A stretch of 64,000 nt of DNA, from assembly GCF_008868175.1 (NCBI RefSeq), contig NZ_WBKT01000005.1:33344-97343 (forward strand), given 5' to 3'. The translations under genes and the position numbers were made by a program. Source of the DNA: Micromonospora sp. AMSO31t. Lineage in GTDB: Bacteria > Actinomycetota > Actinomycetes > Mycobacteriales > Micromonosporaceae. Of this stretch, positions 19,567-27,324 are shown in pieces; within the stretch, counting starts at the first letter, position 1, and each line of letters begins with the position of its first letter. The notes under the pieces were generated by a model that worked only from the letters and a program-made list of their open reading frames with translations, did not search any database and was not told where the DNA came from.

Positions 19567-20766
19567 GTGTCCTCCGACGAGACGACGGCGGGTGCCGTGA
19601 CCGGCCCGGGCGGCAACCCGCCCGGGCCGTCGCCTGTCCACACCGACCCGGCCGTCGACCCGCTCTTCTCCGCGGGCGACGCCCCGGCCCAGCCGCCGAT
19701 GCCGGGAACGCCGGCGGGTCCGATCGACCCGGCCTTCTCAAACGAGACGGCCCTCTCGGATGATTCGGTTCCGGCGACGGCGCGGCCCATCGCCGGTGCC
19801 GACCCCGCCACCGGAGTGACGCCGGCCTTCTCCGGTGAACCGGAGGAGCGGCCCGAGGCGCCGAGATCGGCGGAGGTGCCGGTCGCACCGGCCGCGGTCG
19901 ACCCGGTGTTCGCCGAACCGGCGCCCGCCGGCGGCGACCCGGACGACGGCCCCGCCGACGATCGGAGCGAATCCGGACCGTCCCTCCTGGACAGTGAGGA
20001 CCGGCCCACCGGCGATCAGCCCGCCCCGGGGGACGCGACGTTGCCGCCCGAGTTGGCGGAGGCCGCCCGTACCCTCTTCGGCGACCGGCTCGACCTGGCC
20101 GCCGCGTACGCCGAACTGCTGGCCACGGACGGCGTGGTGCGCGGCCTCATCGGCCCCCGCGAGACGCCGCGGCTCTGGGACCGTCACCTGCTCAACTGCG
20201 CGGCGATGGCCGAGCGGATCCCGGAGGGCGCCAGCCTGATCGATGTCGGCTCCGGGGCCGGCCTGCCCGGCCTGGTGCTGGCGATCGCGCGCCCCGACCT
20301 CACCGTTACCCTGGTCGAGCCGCTCGCCCGGCGCACCTCCTTCCTCATCGAGGCGGTGCAGCAACTGGGGCTGACCAGGTCGGTCCGGGTGTTTCGTGGA
20401 CGGGCCGAGGAGGCCGCGGTCGGCTCCCGGGACCGGGAGCCGCTGACCGCCGACATCGTCACCGCGCGCGCGGTGGCCCCGCTGGACCGGCTCGCTGGCT
20501 GGTGCCTGCCGCTGGCGGTGCCCGGCGGGCGGCTGGTGGCGCTCAAGGGCGCCTCCGCCGCCGAGGAGATCGCCGAGCACGCCGCGGCGGTGGCCCGGCT
20601 CGGCGGCGGCGAGCCGGAGTTGCACCGGTGCGGTGCCGACGTGATCGACCCGCCCGCGACGGTGATCGAGGTGGTCCGCGAGCGGGTGGTCGGCCCGGCC
20701 AGGAAGAAGGGGCCGAAGCGCTCGCGGGGCGGCCGTCGGCGCGGCACCCAGGGACGGGATCGCTGA
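19567..20766 (+). CDS. rsmG: 16S rRNA (guanine-N7) methyltransferase RsmG with long N-terminal extension
   Basis: The C-terminal 240 residues (from LPPELAEAARTLFGDRLDLAAAYAELLA) are a complete RsmG/GidB, which methylates G527 of 16S rRNA; LIDVGSGAGLPGLVLAIARP is the SAM site. The first 158 residues are acidic and Pro-rich with four spaced repeats of a DPxF(S/A)-type motif (AVDPLFSAG, PIDPAFSNE, GVTPAFSGE, AVDPVFAEP). GC3 stays high throughout, so the extension looks truly coding. No good ribosome site precedes the GTG at 19567. A TTG at 20041, preceded by GGGGGA, would give an ordinary-length enzyme, so the start is uncertain. A Lys/Arg-rich tail ends the protein. Confidence 0.9.
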   Translation: MSSDETTAGAVTGPGGNPPGPSPVHTDPAVDPLFSAGDAPAQPPMPGTPAGPIDPAFSNETALSDDSVPATARPIAGADPATGVTPAFSGEPEERPEAPRSAEVPVAPAAVDPVFAEPAPAGGDPDDGPADDRSESGPSLLDSEDRPTGDQPAPGDATLPPELAEAARTLFGDRLDLAAAYAELLATDGVVRGLIGPRETPRLWDRHLLNCAAMAERIPEGASLIDVGSGAGLPGLVLAIARPDLTVTLVEPLARRTSFLIEAVQQLGLTRSVRVFRGRAEEAAVGSRDREPLTADIVTARAVAPLDRLAGWCLPLAVPGGRLVALKGASAAEEIAEHAAAVARLGGGEPELHRCGADVIDPPATVIEVVRERVVGPARKKGPKRSRGGRRRGTQGRDR

Positions 20767-21014
20767 CGCGGCGCGGCTTTCCGGACGCCCGCCCGGTCGT
20801 TGGACCGGGTGGGCGTGAGCTGATCGATCAGAACCCGACGTGGACCCGCTGCGCCCGTCGGCCGTAGGCTGGCCGCGCGCCGATAGTGTGGAGCGGCGGT
20901 GTCGGGCGGCACCCGAACCCGACCGTTCCCACCGGGCCGGTGACGCCGCGCGGCGAGCGCGGGGGCCTGAATGACGGGTGCGGACCGACCATCCGGAGCG
21001 GGCAGGGATGACAG

Positions 21015-22379
21015 GTGCATGACGACGGCAGGTACGACGATTCACGGGTGACCGGGCCAGGCGAGAGATCCTCTGCCACCGGCCCCGTTTCACGTGAAAC
21101 CACCTTCGAGGGCTGGCCGCCGAACGGCGAGCCACACGACCCGTCCACGCGACCCCCGGACTGCGACCCGGTGGTGCGTCGGGACGTGCCTCCAGCCGGC
21201 GCCGTGCGGCCGACGTCGTCCGTACCGGCGAACGTCCCGCCGGTGCGGGACCCGCACGACCCGAGCGACGGCCCGGCGAACGCTCCCGCCTCCCGTCCGG
21301 CCCCGGTGCGCGGGAACGCCGCGGTCCCCGCCCGCTACGAGCCGCAGCCGCCGGTCGTGGTCGTGCCGCAGCAGCCCACCCCGGACTCCGCGCCGGATGT
21401 GGCTCCGGCCGCGCCGCCTTCCGACACGCCACCGGACGCCGGCTACGGTGCCGAACCCCCGGCCAGCACGTACGTTTCACGTGAAACCCCGACGCGCGAA
21501 GAGGATGACCCACCGTTGGCTATGGAGGCTATGCGCGCCGTGCAGATCCTGAACCCCAGTGGTGAGGTCACCATGCCCCGCCCCGAACGGACCCGGGTGA
21601 TGTGCGTCGCCAACCAGAAGGGCGGCGTCGGCAAGACCACCACCACGGTGAACCTGGCAGTGGCGCTCGCCCTGCACGGCAACCGGGTGCTCGTCGTCGA
21701 CCTGGACCCGCAGGGCAACGCCTCCACCGGGCTCAACGTGCCGCACCACACCGGAGTGCCCGACGTCTACGACTGCCTCATCGACAGCGTGCCGCTGGAG
21801 GAGGTGGCCCAGGCCGTCGAGGGCATCCCGAACCTGTGGTGCGTACCGGCGACCATCGACCTGGCGGGCGCCGAGATCGAACTGGTCTCGGTCGTCGCCC
21901 GGGAGTCCCGGCTGGCCCGGGCGATCGCCGCGTACCCCGGGCACTTCGACTACGTGTTCATCGACTGCCCGCCCTCGCTCGGCCTGCTGACCGTCAACGC
22001 GCTGGTCGCCGCGCAGGAGGTGCTGATCCCGATCCAGTGCGAGTACTACGCGCTGGAGGGCCTCAACCAGCTGATCCAGAACATCAACCTCGTCCGGCAG
22101 CACCTCAACCCGAAGCTCGAGGTGTCCACGATCCTGCTCACCATGTACGACCGGCGTACCCGGCTGGCCGACGCGGTGGAGCAGGACGTCCGGAACCACT
22201 TCGGCGACAAGGTGCTCCAGTCCGTGATCCCCCGGAACGTGCGGGTCTCCGAGGCGCCCAGCTACGGCCAGTCGGTGATGACCTACGATCCCGGTTCGCG
22301 GGGGGCCACGAGCTACTTCGAGGCCGCCCAGGAGATCGCGGAGCGAGGCGTCAAGGAGCCGGTGAGCCGGAATGCGTAG
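21015..22379 (+). CDS. parA: Chromosome partitioning ATPase ParA (Soj)
   Basis: The 454-residue frame ends in a full ParA: deviant Walker A KGGVGKTTT (202-210), DLDPQGNAS, DYVFIDCPPSLGLLTVNAL and QCEYYALEGL. ParA uses ATP-dependent DNA binding to move ParB-parS complexes. The first 167 residues are Pro-rich and of low complexity. They contain VSRET twice (25-29 and 154-158), each encoded by a parS site. GTG at 21015 is the annotated-length start. TTG at 21516 or ATG at 21522 would give a standard 270-290-residue ParA. Which start is used is unsettled. Confidence 0.93.
   Translation: MHDDGRYDDSRVTGPGERSSATGPVSRETTFEGWPPNGEPHDPSTRPPDCDPVVRRDVPPAGAVRPTSSVPANVPPVRDPHDPSDGPANAPASRPAPVRGNAAVPARYEPQPPVVVVPQQPTPDSAPDVAPAAPPSDTPPDAGYGAEPPASTYVSRETPTREEDDPPLAMEAMRAVQILNPSGEVTMPRPERTRVMCVANQKGGVGKTTTTVNLAVALALHGNRVLVVDLDPQGNASTGLNVPHHTGVPDVYDCLIDSVPLEEVAQAVEGIPNLWCVPATIDLAGAEIELVSVVARESRLARAIAAYPGHFDYVFIDCPPSLGLLTVNALVAAQEVLIPIQCEYYALEGLNQLIQNINLVRQHLNPKLEVSTILLTMYDRRTRLADAVEQDVRNHFGDKVLQSVIPRNVRVSEAPSYGQSVMTYDPGSRGATSYFEAAQEIAERGVKEPVSRNA
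21087..21100. other. parS: parS site 1, inside the parA frame
   Basis: A perfect 14-bp palindrome GTTTCACGTGAAAC, the actinobacterial consensus for ParB binding. Confidence 0.93.
21474..21487. other. parS: parS site 2, inside the parA frame
   Basis: A perfect GTTTCACGTGAAAC, 35 bases upstream of the alternative TTG/ATG starts of parA. Confidence 0.93.
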
Positions 22380-22406
22380 TACGGAGAAGTCGCTGGGAGG
22401 CGTCGC

Positions 22407-23465
22407 ATGAAGAACCGTCCTCGCGGCGGCCTGGGCCGAGGGCTCGGTGCCCTCATCCCCACCGGGCCCGTGCCGGGCAGCGCCACGGCGACCGCCGAGA
22501 CCGAGAACGGTACGGCGCCGGCCGTCCCGGCCACCCCGGTCGGCGGCGGCCCGGCGGCAGCCGTGACCGGAGCCCTCGACGGCGGCAACGCGGCCGCCCC
22601 GGCCGCCCCGGCTCCCGAGCCGGAGCCGCAACTGAGCCCGGTCCCCGGGGCGCGCTTCGCCGAGATCCCGGTCGACAGCATCGTGCCGAACCCGAAGCAA
22701 CCCCGGCACGTCTTCGACGAGGAGGCGCTGGAGGAGCTGAAGACCTCGATCCAGGAGGTGGGCTTCCTCCAGCCGATCGTCGTCCGCCAGCTCGACAGCG
22801 AGAAGTACGAACTCGTCATGGGCGAGCGGCGGTGGCGGGCAGCCCAGGCGGTCGGCCGGGAGAGCATCCCCGCGATCGTCCGGGACACCAAGGACGACGC
22901 GATGCTTCGGGACGCGCTCCTGGAGAACATCCACCGCGCGAACCTCAACCCGCTGGAAGAGGCGGCCGCGTACCAGCAACTGCTGGAGGAGTTCGGCGCC
23001 ACCCACGAGGAACTGGCCCGCCGGATCGGCCGCAGCCGGCCGCAGATCTCCAACACCATCCGGCTCATGAACCTGCCGGCCCAGGTGCAGCGCCGGGTCG
23101 CCGCCGGGGTGCTCTCCGCCGGCCACGCCCGCGCCCTGCTCAGCCTCGACGACTCCGAGGCGCAGGAACAGCTCGCCAAGCGCATCGTCGCCGAAGGCAT
23201 CTCCGTACGCGCCACCGAGGAACTGGTGGCCCTGGCGCTCGCCGACGGCCCGGCGAAGACCCCGGCCGCGAAGCGCCGACCGAAGCCGCACGCGCCCGCG
23301 CTCACGGACCTCGCCGACCGGCTCTCCGATCGTTTCGACACCCGGGTGAAGGTCGACATCGGCCGGAGCAAGGGCAAGATCACGATCGAGTTCGCGACGG
23401 TCGACGACCTGGAGCGGATCGTCGGGATCATCGGCGTCGGGCAGGAGGAGCAGCCCGGGGAATGA
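22407..23465 (+). CDS. parB: Chromosome partitioning protein ParB (Spo0J)
   Basis: 352 residues. A CTP-dependent clamp that loads at parS and spreads. The N-terminal ParA-stimulating peptide is [17 protein letters not shown] (2-18). After an Ala/Pro linker come the CTP-binding ParB boxes (VPNPKQPR at 93-100, GERRWRAAQ at 139-147, and ENIHR at 173-177), then the helix-turn-helix [27 protein letters not shown] that reads parS. A dimerisation tail follows. ATG with GGGAGG upstream, 27 bases after parA, so co-transcribed. Confidence 0.97.
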   Translation: MKNRPRGGLGRGLGALIPTGPVPGSATATAETENGTAPAVPATPVGGGPAAAVTGALDGGNAAAPAAPAPEPEPQLSPVPGARFAEIPVDSIVPNPKQPRHVFDEEALEELKTSIQEVGFLQPIVVRQLDSEKYELVMGERRWRAAQAVGRESIPAIVRDTKDDAMLRDALLENIHRANLNPLEEAAAYQQLLEEFGATHEELARRIGRSRPQISNTIRLMNLPAQVQRRVAAGVLSAGHARALLSLDDSEAQEQLAKRIVAEGISVRATEELVALALADGPAKTPAAKRRPKPHAPALTDLADRLSDRFDTRVKVDIGRSKGKITIEFATVDDLERIVGIIGVGQEEQPGE

Positions 23466-23946
23466 CTGGCCGGCTGCCGGTCTCGTCCGCTGCCGGTCTC
23501 TTCGCTGTCGGTCTCGGCCGCGTGGTCCCTGTGTCGGGGCGACGCGGCCGAGCCGTTTCCGGGCGCTGTTGGGTTCGGTGCTCGGGATCGGTGGGTCTGG
23601 TCGTTGTGAGGACGGCCCTGCCGCTTCGGATGGGCGTGCTGGTGGTCTCCTGACGGCCGTTGCCGAGGGTGGACACCGAGGGCCCGCTCTGACTCGCTCG
23701 CGCGCTTCTCGGATGTCGCGATAGGGCGTCCGTGCGGCGGCCTGAGGCGCCCCAGGGTGGGCGGGGCGCCTTGGGTTGGTGTGGGAGATCCGAGTTGCTG
23801 TGCTCAACGCTGACGGCTTCTGCGGGCACCGGTCGCGCCGGCACCTCGGCGTCGCACCATCGCCTCGGCGTCGCACCATCACCGCGTGGTTGGCAGAAGC
23901 TACGAATTGCTCCCTTGGACGCGCGGTTGTCTGCGCAATGGTCCAT

Positions 23947-23975
23947 CGCCGTCGCCGTCGCCGTCGCCGTCGCCG
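23947..23975. repeat. CGCCGT hexamer array
   Basis: About five tandem copies of CGCCGT at the left end of a longer low-complexity stretch. Confidence 0.8.
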
Positions 23976-24049
23976 ATCGTCGTGGTTGCCGGCTCGGCCG
24001 CGTCTTGAAATGGTCGCGCTTCGCCGGAATGGCTTAGTGGGTCGCAATG

Positions 24050-24235
24050 GATGCCGCCGTGGCCGTCGGCGTCGCCGTGGCCGTCGCTGTGGTCGTGGTG
24101 GTGGTTGTGGTCGTCGCGGTGGCCGTGATCGTCGTCGTGGCCGTCGCCGTGTCGTGGTGGTGGCTGTGGTCCTCGCGGTGGCTGTGGTCGTGGCTGTCGT
24201 CGTCGCCGGCGGCGTCGTCGTTGCCATGGCCGGGG
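24050..24235. repeat. Degenerate GTGGTCGTGGCCGTC-type low-complexity stretch
   Basis: Nearly 190 bases built from imperfect GTGGTC, GTGGCC and GTCGCC hexamers. Translation gives only Val/Ala/Trp strings, so it is not taken as coding. Confidence 0.75.
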
Positions 24236-24402
24236 ACCGGGCCCGGGGGCGTCGCCGTGGCGTGTGGGCGGCCGCCATGCGGTCTTGTGCCGCATGCGGA
24301 TCTCGCGGCCGGCCGGCACGGGAGCGGATCCGTCGGGTACGCCTGCCGGTCCCCAACTGCGGCCGCTGATGTATGGCGGCGCCGGTCGTGACTGCGCGGA
24401 CC

Positions 24403-24416
24403 GTTTCACGTGAAAC
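24403..24416. other. parS: parS site 3
   Basis: Perfect GTTTCACGTGAAAC in the gene-free region. Confidence 0.93.
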
Positions 24417-24520
24417 GGGGCCGGCCAAGTAAGCCAGCGAGATCCCGCTCGGCACGCGTCCCGGCCACCCAAGAACAGCCAGCAGCGGTGCGCCACTCCG
24501 GCCAGAGCCCTCCGGGGCGA

Positions 24521-24534
24521 GTTTCACGTGAAAC
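24521..24534. other. parS: parS site 4
   Basis: Perfect GTTTCACGTGAAAC, 118 bases from site 3. Confidence 0.93.
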
Positions 24535-24944
24535 GACGACGCCCGAGCGAGCCCTCCGGATCGTCACGCCCATCCGCTGTGCCCGGTGCCCACACCGGCG
24601 CGCACCCCGCCCGCTGGCCGTCAGGTGCCGGGTCCAGCGCGGGCCCTCATCGGTCAGCCCTCGTGCGGGGATCCCTTCGCCAGGCCGGCGTCTCTCCGCA
24701 TCTGCTGCCGTCGCCCATGTCGAGGCCGCTCCTGTCGGCGACTTGCACCACGTCCGTTCCGTCCCGCGATCCCGACGGTTTCTGAGCCGGCAGCGGCACC
24801 GGAGCTCGGCCCTGTTGTCCCGCGCGAGCACTCCCGGGCGCCGGCGTCCAGCGCGAGCGGTTGGTCTCGTCGACGGGCATGCGACTGTCCGCCTCGATGC
24901 CGATGCTGCTCGCTGCGGCCGTGACGCCGCTCGCGTGGACGCTC

Positions 24945-25150
24945 CAGTCGCAGTCGCAGTCGCAGCCGCAGACGACAGCGACAGCCGCAGCCGCAGACGA
25001 CAGCGACAGCCGCAGCCGCAGCCGGTAGCGGCAGCGACAGCCGGTAGCGGCAGCGACAGCCGGTAGCGGCAGCGACAGCCGGTAGCGGCAGCGACAGCCA
25101 ACAGCGGCAGCGACAGCCAACAGCGGCAGCGACAGCCGCCAGCGGCAGCC
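24945..25150. repeat. Minisatellite: 19-bp tandem array with flanking hexamers
   Basis: From 25024 the unit GGTAGCGGCAGCGACAGCC recurs every 19 bases (25024, 25043, 25062, 25081), then two variants beginning AACAGCGG (25100, 25119) and a shortened copy (25138). Upstream, CAGTCG/CAGCCG hexamers and a 25-bp unit repeated at 24968 and 24993 complete the array. Since 19 and 25 are not multiples of three, it is unlikely to be protein-coding. Confidence 0.9.
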
Positions 25151-25885
25151 GGTAGCGACACCGACGGCCGACCCGCAGCCCGACAGCCGATAGCCGGACC
25201 CCATTGCCCCCCAGCCGTAGCCGTAGCCGAGCCCTGGCCGAGCCCAGCAAGCCCAAGCTAAGCCCCAGCCGAGTCCCGGCGAGCCGCAGCCGTCGGCGCA
25301 GCCGAGCCGCGACCGATGCCGTAGTCGAAGCGGAGCCGCCGCCGAGTCGCGGTTGCCGTCGAGGCGGAGGTGGTTCGTCCTGGGCCTGTGGGCCCTCCTG
25401 GCGCTTCTTCCCGTCCTTCTCGACCCAGGGGCGCCGAGCGCTGCCTGTGAGCGGCTCAGAGCCGCTGAGCGGGCCGGTGCCGGCTGTCTACCACTGGGCT
25501 GCCCGGCACAGTCGCTCTGCGGCCCGCCGGCTGCAAGTCGTCGCCGGTCCGCATCCACCAGTCGCCCGTCCGGTCGGCGGCGGCGTTCGCCGGCTGTCCG
25601 TCGTCAGGGCTGGGTGTCAGACGCCGTGGACGGACAAGACCGGTGCGTTGCCGTCAACGGACCATCAGAGCCGACGAGCTGGCAGAGCCGCGGAGGTGCG
25701 ATGCCCGGTGGCTTAACGGTGGTCCGGATGGCAACTCGTGCAGACCGGCCCGCCGAGCGCGAGCAGCGAGCAGCGAGCAGCGAGCATGGACGTTCACGTC
25801 GGTCATGACGCCCGCCGGCCTGCGCTACAGGGGGCCCGTCGATTCACGCCCAGGCGCCACGCGACCTCGGCAGCCCCGTCCCGTT

Positions 25886-25899
25886 GTTTCACGTGGAAC
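25886..25899. other. parS: Degenerate parS site 5
   Basis: GTTTCACGTGGAAC, one mismatch from consensus, 31 bases left of a perfect site. Likely a weaker ParB site. Confidence 0.7.
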
Positions 25900-25929
25900 A
25901 GGCCGTCCAGCGACCGCAGCTCGGCGCCC

Positions 25930-25943
25930 GTTTCACGTGAAAC
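25930..25943. other. parS: parS site 6
   Basis: Perfect GTTTCACGTGAAAC. Confidence 0.93.
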
Positions 25944-26044
25944 GGGGCTCAGCCACGATCGGAGCCCAACCCCTGCAACAACCGCCGCTGATAAGTACCC
26001 CAACGACGCTGCACCGGTCAGATCGCTCACCTGCCGACGCCGCC

Positions 26045-26058
26045 GTTTCACGTGAAAC
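26045..26058. other. parS: parS site 7
   Basis: Perfect GTTTCACGTGAAAC, 115 bases from site 6. Confidence 0.93.
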
Positions 26059-26206
26059 ACCACCGCACCCGGCCCGCCTGTCCGGCCTTGCGAACCGCCT
26101 CGGAACCCGCTCCGGAAACCACCGGACCGGCCGGTGCCGATCGCCGGTTCGCTCGTTGGGAAGGAAGGATCGAGGCACCCCGGAGCCCGGAAAACCACCG
26201 CCCCCG

Positions 26207-26347
26207 TTATCCACAGCTGTTTTCCACAGGCCCTCCCCGTTTCACGTGAAACACCACGCCGAAACCCTTGCTGAGCAGTGGATGACGCGCTGTGCTGGTG
26301 ATCTCAGCTGCCTGTGGACAACGCGGTGGACAACCTGTTGTGGATCG
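26207..26347. promoter_or_regulatory. DnaA-box cluster at the right end of the parS region
   Basis: TTATCCACA (26207-26215) and TGTGGACAA (26313-26321) are exact boxes in opposite orientation. TTTTCCACA (26220-26228), GGTGGACAA (26325-26333) and TGTGGATCG (26339-26347) are near matches. Five sites in 141 bases surround parS site 8 and lie just upstream of the promoter at 26381. Confidence 0.65.
26239..26252. other. parS: parS site 8, within a DnaA-box group
   Basis: Perfect GTTTCACGTGAAAC lying between DnaA-box-like sequences on both sides. Confidence 0.93.
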
Positions 26348-26380
26348 ACGAGGAACGCTCAGCGGCTCGGCAATCAGGTA

Positions 26381-26409
26381 AGGACAGGCGTCGCCAACTC
26401 GGTTAGGGT
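26381..26409 (+). promoter_or_regulatory. Probable leaderless promoter of the HIT-like gene
   Basis: AGGACA (26381-26386), a 17-base spacer and TAGGGT (26404-26409) end 7 bases before the GTG at 26417. This places the start of transcription on or next to the start codon, consistent with the lack of a ribosome site. Confidence 0.5.
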
Positions 26410-26416
26410 CAGCGTC

Positions 26417-27322
26417 GTGCAGGACACCCCTCCCTCAGTCCCGGACTTCACCCAGTGGCCCTCCTTCCCCTTCGAGGGCGATCTCCATGTCAAGCAGCTC
26501 GACGAGCCGGTGCCGGTCGAGCCTCCCCGCCGCGGCGAGGGGAATCGGGAGTGCACCGCCTGCAATGCGTCGGACGAGGCGTACATCTGGGTGGGTGAAC
26601 GATGGCGGGTCCGGGCGATGGACCGGCCCACCGGCCTGCCGATGGTGTTGATCCTGGAGTCCCGGTCGCACCTCGACCTCGGCGACCTGCCGAACCTGCT
26701 CGCCGCCGAGCTGGGCGTCATGACCGTGCGCCTGGAGCGGGCCATCCGGTCGTTGGACGGTGTGGCCCGGGTGCACGTCAACCGCTGGGGCGACGGCTCG
26801 GCGCACCTGCACATGTGGTTCCTGGCCCGGCCGTACGGGCGGCTGCAACTGCGGGGCACGTTCCTGTCCCTGTGGGACTCGATCCTGCCGCCGATTTCCG
26901 AGGCGCAGTGGCGGGAGAACCTGGCGATGGTCGCCGCGTGGTTGGCCGAGTTCGGTGGCCGGCCGCTCGCCGAACCGCCCCGCATCCAGTGGCAGGCGCC
27001 GTCGAGCCTTACCCCCGCGCCGACGGGCGGGGCGACCGAGGAGCCTGAGGAGGAGACCGCTTCGGTGATCGAGGCCGCGGACGAGATCCCGGAGGCCGAG
27101 GCGGCGGAGGAACCCTCGCCCGATGCGCCGGAGCAGCCGGCCGCGCCCGAACAGGCCGGGCCCCCGGAGCGGGCGGGCACGCCGCAGCAGCCCGAGGCGC
27201 CGCGGCAGGCGGGCGCGGCGCAACAGACCGGGCAGCAGCCGCAGCAGGCGGGCGCGCCGGACCAGGCCGGGCAGCAGCTACAGCGGGCGGAGACGCCGAA
27301 GCAGGCGACCGAGTCGGCCTGA
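26417..27322 (+). CDS. HIT-like superfamily protein with Gln/Pro/Ala-rich tail
   Basis: 301 residues. The conserved part (1-195) has a Cys pair in ECTACNASDEAYIW, then VARVHVNRWGDGSAHLHMWFLARP, which resembles the histidine-triad motif of HIT nucleotide-binding hydrolases but keeps only two His of HxHxH. The last 100 residues are low-complexity (EQPAAPEQAGPPERAGTPQQ-like). It occupies the position of Rv3916c beside parB in M. tuberculosis; a shared identity is likely but not proven here. The GTG start is chosen with the leaderless promoter; the open frame further upstream runs through parS and DnaA boxes. Substrate and activity unknown. Confidence 0.75.
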   Translation: MQDTPPSVPDFTQWPSFPFEGDLHVKQLDEPVPVEPPRRGEGNRECTACNASDEAYIWVGERWRVRAMDRPTGLPMVLILESRSHLDLGDLPNLLAAELGVMTVRLERAIRSLDGVARVHVNRWGDGSAHLHMWFLARPYGRLQLRGTFLSLWDSILPPISEAQWRENLAMVAAWLAEFGGRPLAEPPRIQWQAPSSLTPAPTGGATEEPEEETASVIEAADEIPEAEAAEEPSPDAPEQPAAPEQAGPPERAGTPQQPEAPRQAGAAQQTGQQPQQAGAPDQAGQQLQRAETPKQATESA

Positions 27323-27324
27323 CG

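Larger units (their letters stand above)
23466..26416. other. Gene-free parS- and repeat-rich region downstream of parB
   Basis: Almost 3 kb with no convincing gene. Long open frames on both strands consist of monotonous Val/Ala, Arg/Cys or Gln/Pro strings created by simple repeats; they lack ribosome sites and codon structure. The stretch carries six parS sites, hexamer and 19-bp arrays, and a DnaA-box group at its right end. It looks like a centromere-like landing zone for ParB, but that role is inferred from the sites alone. Confidence 0.7.

Noticed and set aside
24047..24391. A Val/Ala-rich open frame resembling a membrane protein
   Set aside because: The hydrophobic run comes only from GTG/GTC/GCC hexamer repeats, without a ribosome site or homologue.
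21477..24527. A 1016-residue open frame on the minus strand across parA, parB and the gap
   Set aside because: It is antisense to parA and parB and consists of Arg/Pro-rich low-complexity sequence. Such frames arise from the lack of stops in high-GC DNA.
24406..25558. Minus-strand frames rich in Cys/Arg/Leu over the minisatellite
   Set aside because: The repeat units of 19 and 25 bases shift frame, so no protein repeat would be kept. Codon use is not that of genes here.
21087..26252. VSRET and FHVK peptide motifs shared by many frames
   Set aside because: They are merely translations of the parS palindrome on either strand, not a protein family signature.
23466..26416. A CRISPR array, suggested by repeats in the gene-free zone
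   Set aside because: Units are short, contiguous and without unique spacers, and no cas gene is present.
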